Assembly: GCF_023101765.2 (NCBI RefSeq)
Contig: NC_064228.1
Location: forward strand, 3,526,501 to 3,590,500
DNA length: 64,000 bases
Source of the DNA: Spodoptera frugiperda
Taxonomy: Eukaryota > Arthropoda > Insecta > Lepidoptera > Noctuidae
Direction: 5' to 3'
Both the position numbers and the translations under genes were made by a program. Each line of letters begins with the position of its first letter. The first letter of the stretch is position 1. Of the stretch, positions 56,801 to 62,800 are shown piece after piece. The notes below the pieces were generated by a model. It searched no databases. It had not been told where the DNA came from and was given only the letters and a program-made list of their open reading frames with translations.

Positions 56801-58711
56801 TTTAATTAAAATCGCTATTAAAATATCTATCTTCCTACCTATCTTCAGTTTTACCATCAACCAAATCAAAGTCAACTCTATCAGTAATGAAATAAAGCTT
56901 AAAATCCCTTGCAAAATCGCCATTAAATGTCTACTTAACCTAACCTATCTTCAGTTTCACCATCAACCAAATTAAAGACAACTCTATCAGTAACAAAATA
57001 AAGCTCAAAATCCCTTGGTAAAGCATCATGATAGTGTTCCTTGTATCCGTGTGTACCTCGCATGGTGTTTGCTACGTGGCTCACTTTGTTTGTTTGTGTG
57101 TGTTCACGTGTGGCGTGCAGGCAAGAACTGGCCACTCTGCAGCGTCAAGTAAACGGCCTCTCACGATCCATGCAGTCCCCACACAACACGCCTAGCAATT
57201 TTCAAGGTACGTATGTAAAAACTGACTGCCTCGTTGGCCGTGGCCGCAAGAGCGACTGTACTGACTGACTGACGGTCGGGCAAAGTATTACTGGGCTTTT
57301 TTTAGGTTTTTCGAAAATTTCTCAGTTGTAGCACGGAGTCTGGAATTGTTTCCAGTATATGGCAATAGGCTCACCCCCTATTACATGGGACTTATAACAC
57401 AAATGGTGAAAAGTGGGTGAATATTGTATAGCGGTATTATGTGTCGTAATGAGCACCTCTGCTCAGTGGCGTGCCATTGGAGAGGCTTATGTCCAGCAGT
57501 GGATGAGAACAGGCTGATGATGATGATGATGTAAAAACGGAAAAGTAGTACAGGTGACAAGACTTGTTGAAAAATTATGTGTTTCTGATAGTTACATATA
57601 TGGAGACGAAATCTTGGTCTTTAATGCTTCAACTTACATATTAAGTAAATTCAATTCAATTGAAAAATTTGGTGAGATCTGCCACAGTAAAGTACCGTAC
57701 AGTACAGTCGATACTCGGTAGCGGATACATAATTTTTTTGTATGGCAAATTTTAGTTCCATTGGTGACCGTTAGAGGCGTTGTAAAATTGGACATACAAA
57801 TAATTTACGTCGTCGCTATCGACTATCGACAAATACTATTGCTTTACAGTCATGGAAGAGGGTCTAGCAAATTCAACTGTTCTAAAAAAATATATAATAT
57901 ATCTTTCATATCAAAACATGACACGACTTTCCTTACAGCACATCCCCCGCACCAGACCACAACCGACAGAAATGTACCACATCCCCCGTCCGACAGCGGA
58001 CGAGACTATCCCGGAACTGAGTCCGCCGGACACACCACGCACGGACCGGACGCACGAGTCACAACAGTCGACAGAGACGATCCCTACCAAACTGCAGGAA
58101 TAAATGAAACTCCCTATCAAGAAGAGGAACATCACGATCAAATAGAAGAAAATGTAGTAGAAGATATTAAACCAACAGAAACAGTATACCAGGAACCTGA
58201 ACATTTCGAAGAGGAAATGTCTAAAGTACAGACAGAAGCCAAAGAAGAAATAAAAGAAGAACCAGAGAAACCTATGGAAGTAGAACACACGGAAGCATAT
58301 GAAACGCAACAGTATGATGAATATGATCAGAATTACGAACAAACGCCGGCTACGGGCGATGTCCAATATGAGAATCAATTTGAGAACTATGAGCAACAAC
58401 CGTACGCAGACCAGCAGTATGAAAACTATGAACAATACCCTCAAGAAGCTGCAGATCCTAATGCGCAGTATCAACAGGAATATGAAAATTACCCGACAGA
58501 TGGTAACTACACAGATCAAAATTATGATACAACACAGTACGCTGAGGGTTTAACAGATGCCGCGCATGATGGAAGCAAAAATGTACAAGACAATGTACAA
58601 AGTTATGATGCTCAATACGCCCAGGAATATGAATCTGATCAGAATGCAAAGATACAAGAAAAAGTGCCTGAAAGTATAAAGTCACAAGAGAAACCATCTA
58701 GTCAAAGTTAG
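41748..58711 (+). CDS. SDCCAG8: SDCCAG8-like coiled-coil centrosomal/ciliary protein (several 3' ends)
   Basis: Shared exons: 41748-41863, 43068-43185, 44157-44337, 46025-46149, 46894-47067, 47591-47728, 48258-48352, 50301-50454, 50849-51010, 52187-52292, 52819-52952, 53379-53483, 53819-53912, 54232-54349. They add to 1,820 nt and are in frame throughout. With 57121-57206 and 57939-58711 the product is 892 residues. Homology to SDCCAG8 rests on VINFIQKQEEYIEQLERESQ followed by YCRDELNN.LGKVKEVISENE (residues about 160-200), and near the end on SQNSLMEKLTGECRLLTDKL. Both match the order and spacing of the vertebrate protein, which is built mostly of coiled coil and acts at centrosome, centriolar satellites and cilium base. 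Residues 240-600 here are rich in Glu/Lys/Arg/Leu heptads. The identification is from memory of the family, without a search. The start ATG is the first in exon 1; there is some doubt whether exon 1 belongs. Confidence 0.82.
41864..43067 (+). other. First SDCCAG8-like intron
   Basis: AT-rich, no gene. A degraded SINE-like stretch lies near 42600-42650. Its ends are gcaagt and gaatag, a GC-AG intron if exon 1 is correct. Confidence 0.45.
43068..43185 (+). CDS. SDCCAG8: SDCCAG8-like exon 2
   Basis: It encodes MNDYGLKRIPDYTELAYKEA and VSKLRYFLSGNYAPS; the KEAVSKLRYFL segment resembles the first short helix of SDCCAG8. The donor is CCAAGT|gtgagt. A second possible start codon lies at 43081. Phase 2 in, phase 0 out. 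Confidence 0.82.
44116..45430 (+). repeat. Tandem array 1: nine copies of exon 3 end plus donor plus 42 bp of intron
   Basis: Splice donors recur at 44338, 44468, 44601, 44729, 44867, 45001, 45135, 45268 and 45401, giving units of about 128-138 bp. Each later unit holds a shortened exon (for example 44380-44467) bounded by tatag|TACAAG and ACC(T)|gta(a)agt, separated by about 42 bp of AT-rich intron. The first copy is full length; the others lack about 90 bp between two AGTACAA direct repeats, one at the intron-exon border and one inside the exon. Short copies are 88-91 nt (3n+1), so chaining them shifts into stop codons. Confidence 0.9.
44157..44337 (+). CDS. SDCCAG8: SDCCAG8-like exon 3, founder copy of tandem array 1
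   Basis: The acceptor gtatag|TACAACGGC keeps the frame from exon 2 (phase 0). It encodes YNGGSASVKNLDESDGDLDK, KYTSSYTLAEYKPRPRLTTK and YATLYADSLNNYSPPHATTT. The donor is ACCT|gtaagt (phase 1). The 42 bases before the acceptor are almost identical to the intron that follows the exon, showing that the exon sits inside the tandem array. Confidence 0.82.
45450..45862 (+). mobile_element. Dispersed repeat with nested inverted-repeat element
   Basis: Outer parts gtttctttgaacgtgtttat ... gagcaagctataggcaaaaa and aataggagcgaagcagtggt ... ccgcgcgggaatagctagtt match the repeat at 23565-23760. Between them, 45584-45748 has ends aatacaatgtgtttttag / ataatgtattgtatt and arms tttttattccacttgtagat / atctacaagcggaataaaaa. 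Confidence 0.68.
46025..46149 (+). CDS. SDCCAG8: SDCCAG8-like exon 4, conserved coiled-coil start
   Basis: The acceptor is ccttcaacag and the donor TGCAGG|gtaagt. It encodes the segment containing NPDVINFIQKQEEYIEQLER and ESQYCR, the most recognisable SDCCAG8 motif. Phase 1 in completes a Ser codon from exon 3. Confidence 0.88.
46213..46370 (-). mobile_element. R1-type LINE 3' tail copy in an SDCCAG8-like intron
   Basis: The minus-strand sequence carries gctgcggactacctagcggg, the core and the tail, with the poly(A) side at 46213. It lies 64 bp after exon 4. Confidence 0.8.
46430..46555. mobile_element. Inverted-repeat element, family G
   Basis: Arms cgtttaaagtaatcgaaacg and cgtttcgattattttaaacg flank ggctaatcagagcgccgaac. 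Partial relatives at 11025-11128, 24640-24705 and 40060-40142 share ccaatcagagc and aacgtaaagcaaa. Confidence 0.68.
46894..47067 (+). CDS. SDCCAG8: SDCCAG8-like exon 5
   Basis: The acceptor is cttatttag and the donor AATAAG|gtaaag. It encodes DELNNLLGKVKEVISENEHL and continues to an acidic SESDDLDELGDSTGLDSDNK. Phase 0 at both ends. Translation runs on past the donor to a stop at 47202 if the intron is retained. Confidence 0.88.
47480..47572 (+). repeat. Short repeat family F in an SDCCAG8-like intron
   Basis: Contains ttaaacgccacgggggccac, cggtgaccgacgttagcgga and ttggcagtcaaagactta, 18 bp before exon 6. Confidence 0.65.
47591..47728 (+). CDS. SDCCAG8: SDCCAG8-like exon 6
   Basis: The acceptor is tgtccatag and the donor GTTCAG|gtaagg. 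It encodes a basic stretch (TTPLKARKSAKARSTRLEGP), then FESRIAELEAQLTQAKIDLK, a coiled coil. 138 nt, phase 0 at both ends. Confidence 0.86.
47768..47828. repeat. (GA)n simple repeat
   Basis: Runs of gagagagagagaagag between SDCCAG8-like exons 6 and 7. Confidence 0.85.
47838..48142. mobile_element. Inverted-repeat element, family I, CpG-rich
   Basis: Ends ctgcgtgagtgatctagaag and cgtctagatcgcttactcag pair imperfectly. The middle is unusually CpG-rich. It directly follows a (GA)n tract. Confidence 0.6.
48258..48352 (+). CDS. SDCCAG8: SDCCAG8-like exon 7
   Basis: The acceptor is tttgaatag and the donor CAGAG|gtaggt. It encodes EENNENKRKLASGLVDSTCL and DGFKRQIDNLQR. Phase 0 in, phase 2 out. The next intron carries the R1-type LINE. 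Confidence 0.85.
48540..50157 (+). mobile_element. 5'-truncated, decayed R1-clade LINE with intact 3' tail
   Basis: It begins inside the reverse transcriptase at RGVPQGSVL, followed by CYADDTLVLAR with the YADD catalytic motif at about 48682-48693. The thumb-like region follows (LGLEVALHKSEVMCFHGRGN; MKYLGLVLDSRWNFVEHF), then a C-terminal domain with the zinc-knuckle CHHCADRPEDTVEHTVAVCP near 49540. There is an in-frame stop just before the YADD segment and at least three frameshifts (near 48730, 49040 and 49190), so it is dead. The protein ends at 49849; a 3' UTR and poly(A) run to 50157. It lies in an intron of the SDCCAG8-like gene, in sense orientation. High G+C sets it off from its surroundings. 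Confidence 0.9.
50301..50454 (+). CDS. SDCCAG8: SDCCAG8-like exon 8
   Basis: The acceptor is tttgaacag and the donor CTCAAG|gtattt. It encodes SLESQISKLKLSLEQRDDDG and HQLREERNNLEAELRRLK, strongly heptad-patterned. Phase 2 in, phase 0 out. Confidence 0.87.
50505..50700. repeat. (TGAA/TGAG)n simple repeat
   Basis: Degenerate gaatgaatgaatgagtgagt tracts between exons 8 and 9. Confidence 0.8.
50849..51010 (+). CDS. SDCCAG8: SDCCAG8-like exon 9, founder copy of tandem array 2
   Basis: The acceptor is catctcag and the donor TTACAG|gtaccg. It encodes DDLAKERSKVRELAGEGARR and QERSAAEQRYNAHFDELQHD, ending LAAQYDNVAKLQ. 162 nt, phase 0 at both ends. The last 99 nt are repeated downstream. Confidence 0.86.
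50912..51786 (+). repeat. Tandem array 2: seven copies of exon 9 end plus donor, exact 125-bp unit
   Basis: Donors ACAG|gtaccg recur at 51011, 51136, 51261, 51386, 51511, 51636 and 51761, exactly 125 bp apart. Each unit has 99 nt of exon (ATACAGGAG to TTACAG, 33 codons, phase 0) and a 26-bp spacer ending in ctaatag, which mimics an acceptor. A G/A variant (AGCGGTAC or AGCGATAC) and a spacer variant after copies 3 and 7 hint at a higher-order repeat. The 26-bp spacer is too short for a normal intron. Straight readthrough of the units changes frame each time and reaches a stop at about 51658. Confidence 0.92.
51788..52045. repeat. (CATT)n simple repeat
   Basis: Degenerate cattcattcattcattcgtt directly after tandem array 2; complementary in type to the 50505-50700 tract on the other side of the array. 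Confidence 0.82.
52187..52292 (+). CDS. SDCCAG8: SDCCAG8-like exon 10
   Basis: The acceptor is gttttaaacag and the donor AAATCT|gtaagt. It encodes LDLERQRREENELKRELSMK and NAAVDELKMELKNKI, a charged coiled coil. Phase 0 in, phase 1 out. The start is good to about one base. Confidence 0.84.
52435..52582 (-). mobile_element. SINE family S2, 5' part
   Basis: Read on + as ccgtgctactactgagaaat, gaacacgagaccccttgccc and actcgaccaacgagg; it lies between SDCCAG8-like exons 10 and 11. Confidence 0.7.
52819..52952 (+). CDS. SDCCAG8: SDCCAG8-like exon 11
   Basis: The acceptor is gctttccag and the donor TCTGAA|gtaaga. It encodes SLQADLAQAHAEKASLEEEL and ASARLAIERQQRQAKHETNR-LNSE. Phase 1 in, phase 0 out. 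Confidence 0.86.
53028..53245. mobile_element. Inverted-repeat element, family A, with a nested insertion
   Basis: Arms accatcgtactcagagtaat and aaatgtcgagtacggcagtt. At about 53100-53195 a foreign segment (gtttgggcgctatctcgctt ... gatgcggcctacgatggagc) separates two CGTT copies, likely a target duplication. Confidence 0.72.
53379..53483 (+). CDS. SDCCAG8: SDCCAG8-like exon 12
   Basis: The acceptor is cttctactag and the donor AAAGAG|gtaaaa. It encodes IQSLRQRLDRADADLVHSRR and ENLRLSEQISNLEKE. 105 nt, phase 0 at both ends. Confidence 0.86.
53565..53768 (+). repeat. Dispersed repeat starting actagctacccgccc
   Basis: Contains actagctacccgcccagctt, tcaaaatccgttgcgtagtt and tactatgaatattaagattt; likely a non-LTR remnant between exons 12 and 13. 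Confidence 0.5.
53819..53912 (+). CDS. SDCCAG8: SDCCAG8-like exon 13
   Basis: The acceptor is attcgcag and the donor AAGCACG|gtacgt. It encodes QTMKNLTPISPEKNKKEKEL and SSMLETMENKH. Phase 0 in, phase 1 out. Confidence 0.83.
54232..54349 (+). CDS. SDCCAG8: SDCCAG8-like exon 14, last shared exon
   Basis: The acceptor is ggttccgcag and the donor CACAA|gtacga (phase 2). It encodes AKTVAGLESMIQSQNSLMEK and LTGECRLLTDKLDDANRRH. The SQN..L.KL..EC..L..KL pattern matches the SDCCAG8 C-terminal region. Three downstream acceptors (54493, 56143, 57121) all continue this phase. Confidence 0.86.
54493..55225 (+). CDS. SDCCAG8: Alternative SDCCAG8-like terminal exon, acidic tail
   Basis: The acceptor ggcaggcag|TGCGC after a short T-rich tract continues the phase-2 donor at 54349 as HNAQCRGRSDEP. 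The tail has an Arg/Ser-rich start (RDRSSSRDRETRRSKRRSAK), a Lys-rich middle (KLVPKPRKKDKKRRGAH) and a strongly acidic Glu/Asp/Gln end, with the stop at 55223-55225. This route predicts 850 residues. A poly(A) signal follows at 55920. It could instead be a separate small gene starting at an ATG inside the intron, but no promoter-like sequence supports that. Confidence 0.6.
55226..56142 (+). other. 3' UTR of the acidic-tail form, poly(A) signal, then intron with a SINE
   Basis: No open frame of interest is present. AATAAA lies at 55920-55925, about 700 bp after the 55225 stop. A tRNA-like SINE fragment is at 55554-55690. Confidence 0.45.
55554..55690 (+). mobile_element. SINE family S2, 5' part
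   Basis: Contains gaccgccttgttggtcgaga, ggttcgattcccgggttaga and tttcagtttttcgaaaattt. Confidence 0.75.
56143..56479 (+). CDS. SDCCAG8: Alternative SDCCAG8-like exon, Ser-rich (possible terminal exon)
   Basis: The acceptor is catttcag after a pyrimidine tract; AA|A GCA GAA reads KAERTQLLCRNVELMRKLRN, which fits the expected SDCCAG8 coiled coil after exon 14. A Ser/Tyr/Arg-rich stretch (PHSRSSYDLDRTYYTSTPNY) and an acidic end (DKIDDSDDDPVK) follow. A strong donor GTGAAG|gtaagt is at 56458 (phase 0); readthrough gives VSDGNS and a stop at 56479. Spliced to 57939 it continues as HIPRTRPQPTEMYHIPRP to a stop at 58103 (766 residues). Spliced to 57121 it meets a stop, so those two exons seem mutually exclusive. 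Confidence 0.65.
57121..57206 (+). CDS. SDCCAG8: Alternative SDCCAG8-like penultimate exon
   Basis: The acceptor is gtggcgtgcag and the donor TTTCAAG|gtacgt. In the phase of exon 14 it reads QELATLQRQVNGLSRSMQSP and HNTPSNFQ, a short coiled coil then a polar linker. Phase 2 in, phase 1 out, leading in frame into 57939-58711. Confidence 0.65.
57222..57535 (+). mobile_element. SINE family S2 followed by a LINE-type GAT tail
   Basis: The head has actgcctcgttggccgtggc, with the B-box region deleted; the body runs to about 57475. It is followed by gtccagcagtggatgaga and (gat)n, which is the 3' end of a different lepidopteran LINE. Confidence 0.68.
57939..58711 (+). CDS. SDCCAG8: SDCCAG8-like terminal exon, Tyr/Gln/Glu-rich tail
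   Basis: The acceptor is ctttccttacag. From the phase-1 donor at 57206 it reads AHPPHQTTTDRNVPHPPSDS, then an acidic stretch and a Tyr/Gln/Asn/Glu-rich low-complexity region (QYDEYDQNYEQ, QYENYEQYPQEA, YTDQNYDTTQY), with TAG at 58709-58711. This route gives 892 residues. In the phase-0 frame, reached from 56458, the first 165 nt encode a different Pro/Thr-rich end that stops at 58103. The poly(A) signal AATAAA is at 58896. Confidence 0.72.
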
Positions 58712-59759
58712 CAATTTTATTAGGATTTAAGTTAGTATTCGTTCGTGCAATATTATGTTAATGATAAGCTTGTTTTACTTTATGTATTCGTGCTAGTTTA
58801 ATTAATTATTGTAGATAAAGCTTTCGATGTTAGTCATGTTATAGTTGATTAGAAAATATTTAAAAACATGGAAGAAACCATAACTGAAATTATAGAATAA
58901 AGATGTGTGAAGGATATTTTGAGGTGACTAGCGAGCTTGTGAGTATATTTGAAGCAAAATCAGTGAATCTTGTCTTTCACACTATCACAGTTGTGAATTA
59001 AGATATTCTAAGCAACGATATGGATGATTTTTACAAGATACAGCTTTACTTAAGTCCAAATTCATGTTCAAAATTACCTTCAAGTCATGTTAGTTGCTAA
59101 AAAATGTCCAAACATTTCCAAATCTACATAGAAAGAAGCAATTTAAACAAAATAATTAAATTATTTTTGCTCAATATAATTTTTATAGTCCAATCGTTGT
59201 GTTTTATTGTATTTACTTCCTTAGATTTACTGTTACCATTACCCCCCACTATCGTTTTATTATTTATTGTTCTTATATTATGTATATTGTATCAATTTCA
59301 TGGTAATTTGAGCATGTCTAAATATAATGTTATTACCTATCAGAAATAGGTAGCAAGGCGGGTCTGTAGTAGTCTATAACGAATTTTATAATGGTCCAGG
59401 ATGTAGGACTTAAATCAGGCATCAATAAACAGAATATTACATATCGGTACATTAATTTTAAAGATTTGTGAATGATGTGGTATCAAAATAAGTGGTGTCA
59501 AAATAAATCTTAATAAAAATAGAGCTAAGTGGATGAATTGGACTCAACTTGATTTTCTGCCTAATCTTTACTACAATCTAAATAATAAACAAAATCATTC
59601 CTATTTAAAAAACCGTTTAAATAGCAAATAAAAACAATTTATTATCAACATCTTTGTGCAAATAACAATTTTAAATTTTATCACGAAACATTAATTAATG
59701 TTTTGTTCGAAATTTCTCACGGTGGCAACATCGCGCTCGATCGGCTGCGTGTGAGCACG
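58712..59759 (+). other. 3' UTR of the SDCCAG8-like gene and intergenic spacer
   Basis: AATAAA lies at 58896-58901. The remainder is AT-rich with no supported gene. The last 60 bases before 59760 are richer in CpG (catcgcgctcgatcggctgc) and may belong to the promoter or 5' UTR of the next gene. Confidence 0.45.
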
Positions 59760-59822
59760 ATGAAAAATATCAACACATGCATTTTATTTATAATAATTGG
59801 TAATTTCAATCACAGAATAGGG
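59760..59822 (+). CDS. Signal-peptide exon of the unrecognised secreted protein
   Basis: The 21-codon exon runs ATG to ATAGGG|gtaagt, phase 0. The N-terminal Lys-Asn and the hydrophobic core TCILFIIIG fit an insect signal peptide. The acceptor cgcttcacag at 60140 follows. A downstream ATG at 60123 is open in the same frame, but it lies in the intron just before that acceptor and would give a product without a signal peptide. Confidence 0.7.
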
Positions 59823-62800
59823 GTAAGTGAAGCTATTTTTTTAATTAATAATCAGATTTCTTGTAGCAATTACTTATGAAAAGGCACTAGGCAATATTAA
59901 ATAACCAAATTACTTTATCCCTAACGCAATATTCAAATTTTATAAGACACACTGTCTTTCTATAACTGTTTCGTCTTAAAGTGCCAGTGAAACAACCATG
60001 TAGTCAAATTTATTGTTTCTTGTTACCAACTTTTCGTGCCAAACATCGTTACAATTTACAAAACCACCGATAAAGTACCGAAAACAAATAGATTTTTTGT
60101 AACAACGCTGTAAATTAACATAATGACGTACGCTTCACAGATTCATGCGAAAAACGAAACGGACCTTACGGAAGATTATTTCGAACAAGAAGCTAGAAGG
60201 GATGTAGAGAAACTGTTAGCTAAGATAAAATCCCTACGAAATGACTCAAATATCAATAATGATAAAGAAAATAAAACTCCACAAAGATTAATTGACAAAA
60301 ACATTAAAAAAATTAAACCATTGAGAAAGTCTATCTTTGGAAACGGAGCCCGCAGGAGCATGCCCAATGACCCTAATGCTCACGACCAGAATCAAGTTTA
60401 CAATATAATGTACCAATTGTCTCAAGGCAATCCTGTTAAGAAAGTACGTATGAAAAATGGTGAAATAGTACCTGATTCACTACGTAAAAGTTATATGAAT
60501 GTAAAACCTGAGATATATCCTGCAGACAATACATCTAATGAAAGAGATGATCAAGAGGAAACTGTATTAGAAGTAGATAACGGTAACAATGTACGATATT
60601 CACGTAATGAAAACGAATTTGAGAATATTATGAGGAGTTCTAATAATGGAAATACATTCCAAGCTTATGAACCAGCAAGAGCAAGATCCTATCTACCTTT
60701 ATCAGCAAATTTGGAAAATTTTAATAATTTGTTCCACCGATTCAACAGAAATGGTCACAAAAATGTGAGAAATAGACCAGAGAAAGAGGAATCCGGTACT
60801 AATGATCATAATCCCTATTTACGATCCAATTCACCAATGAGCGAGAGAGACAAAGAAGTTTTGGATGCAACTAATGATGATTCAAATGAAAACAATCCCA
60901 AAAGAACTAAGGTAACAGTTTTACGGACGGACGTAAGCGATGAAGCGATGTATGCAGATATTAACGACCAAATTGATGAATTCGTAAATAATTTTAATGA
61001 TGACAAAAACGAAAATAATATGCAACGAACTGTTAAATATACAGAGGATCAAGTAAGTTGTAAATTCATTCTTAACATGTTAAATAGAAGGTTCTAATTC
61101 TAATGCTCGGGGACGTCAAATTATTGAGTTCAGTATTTTGACTTAAGAAGACACGTATAGTTCTTACTTTATCTGGCTTTGCGTATACACAGCCCTTTGG
61201 CTGGAAGGATTCCTGGTCAGGTCATGTGGGAGACTGAATAACGTAAGAATCAATATTTTTGAGTCTGAACACCAGCTCAGTTTTTTGGTCACATTAAATC
61301 GTTCATGGTACAATTGCCACATATGTGGTTCTATGTTTTCGTTAAATAAAAATATCTGAAAGATATCGATATATTGAAACCATCAAACTTGTTATGTTTC
61401 AAATCAAATAAACGTTAATAATCACCAGTAGGTATTAAAACAAACTAATTAATATTTTCTCAGGATGCACAGCCTAACGACGAAAATCGAACGAGAAGAG
61501 CCGCACGAACACAAGCAGGGTACACTCAAGACCCAGACACTTGCAAAACTTACAACGAAAACCTCGTAAAACTCTGGTCTAATCTGTCGAAATACCTTAA
61601 TGTCACTGAACAACCTGACGAACTTGCCCTACACAACATAGCAATGATGGTACAAGCATACCTAGAACACCACACACCACAATCACCAGAATCATATAAA
61701 TCAAAACACGAAGGACCTCGAGACAAAGTAACCCAAATCATACTTAGAATTAGGAAAACGCTCGAAGACTCCCAAGCCAGTGAGGCAAAAATTGTCAAAA
61801 TAATAAAAAAATACGCAAAACCATTTTATGGAGACGTCGAAAATGAGGATTGTCAACTGACCAATGAAGAATATTTGCAAACTTCAGTTGGTTTGTTATT
61901 TAAACATTATCTGGACAATATCGAGTGTTACGGCGACGACCATGAGAGTGCAATGAATAAAAGATTGATTTTACGCCACACGAAGAATAGATACTTGATT
62001 CGACCCAGAAATGGGCCCGTACTAATAACTAACGATGACTATTTTAAACCAGACAATGGTATATACATTGACGGTGAGGTCTATAAAGACTTTCAAAAGG
62101 GGAAAATACCAGGAGATAGATCTAGTCGAAACAGACGAGGGTCTGAACTAGACAGAAACCCACAGCATCAGGCCCCATCACGTAGAAGTGGAATTGGAAA
62201 CGATAAAACTCGATTGATCGATCGAACTTTTACAAGATATAGGAATAACAATGTCAAATCTGATGGAACGAAAACGAAAAGTAGATGTGAAAGAAATGCA
62301 ATTCGCAAACTGACAAGCGGATTGCGACCTGTGATAGAAAGATTTTCTTTGCTACAGGAATGCCAAATTGACAACACATTAAGATCTCAATATGATTATC
62401 CAAATTCTCATTCCCCGTACTACTTGTACGCTTCCAGATATTTTTCGGATGACAATGAAGAAAATCACCACTATAGGAAACCTTTGCCCATTGATAGATT
62501 GACTAGAAAAAATACAGAACGTAGTAAACTACTTGAGTCACCTAAACAAGACTTTGAAAAAGAGGATTTTGTTCGTGATGATGGCGACACTTGGATTAGA
62601 AAACAATCCAACTCAAACGTAAAGCGCAGTGACGTAAAAGATCGAACAGCGGAGACTGCTACTGAGAATCACAATACAAACAATGATTTCCAGTCGCCAC
62701 CCATTTACGATGATTACGACGGTTTATTTAAAACACCGCCATTAATAAGGAACCCACTTAGTTCCGTAATTAACATAAAGAAGATTATAGATAAGGTAAA

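Noticed and set aside
56458..57121. Splice from 56458 to 57121, using both alternative exons
   Set aside because: Phase 0 into phase 2 reads into TAG within 25 codons; no small bridging exon was visible between them.
57911..58519. 202-codon open frame on the minus strand
   Set aside because: It is the complement of the low-complexity Glu/Tyr/Gln coding tail; its hydrophobic, Phe/Ile/Leu-rich translation is the expected shadow.
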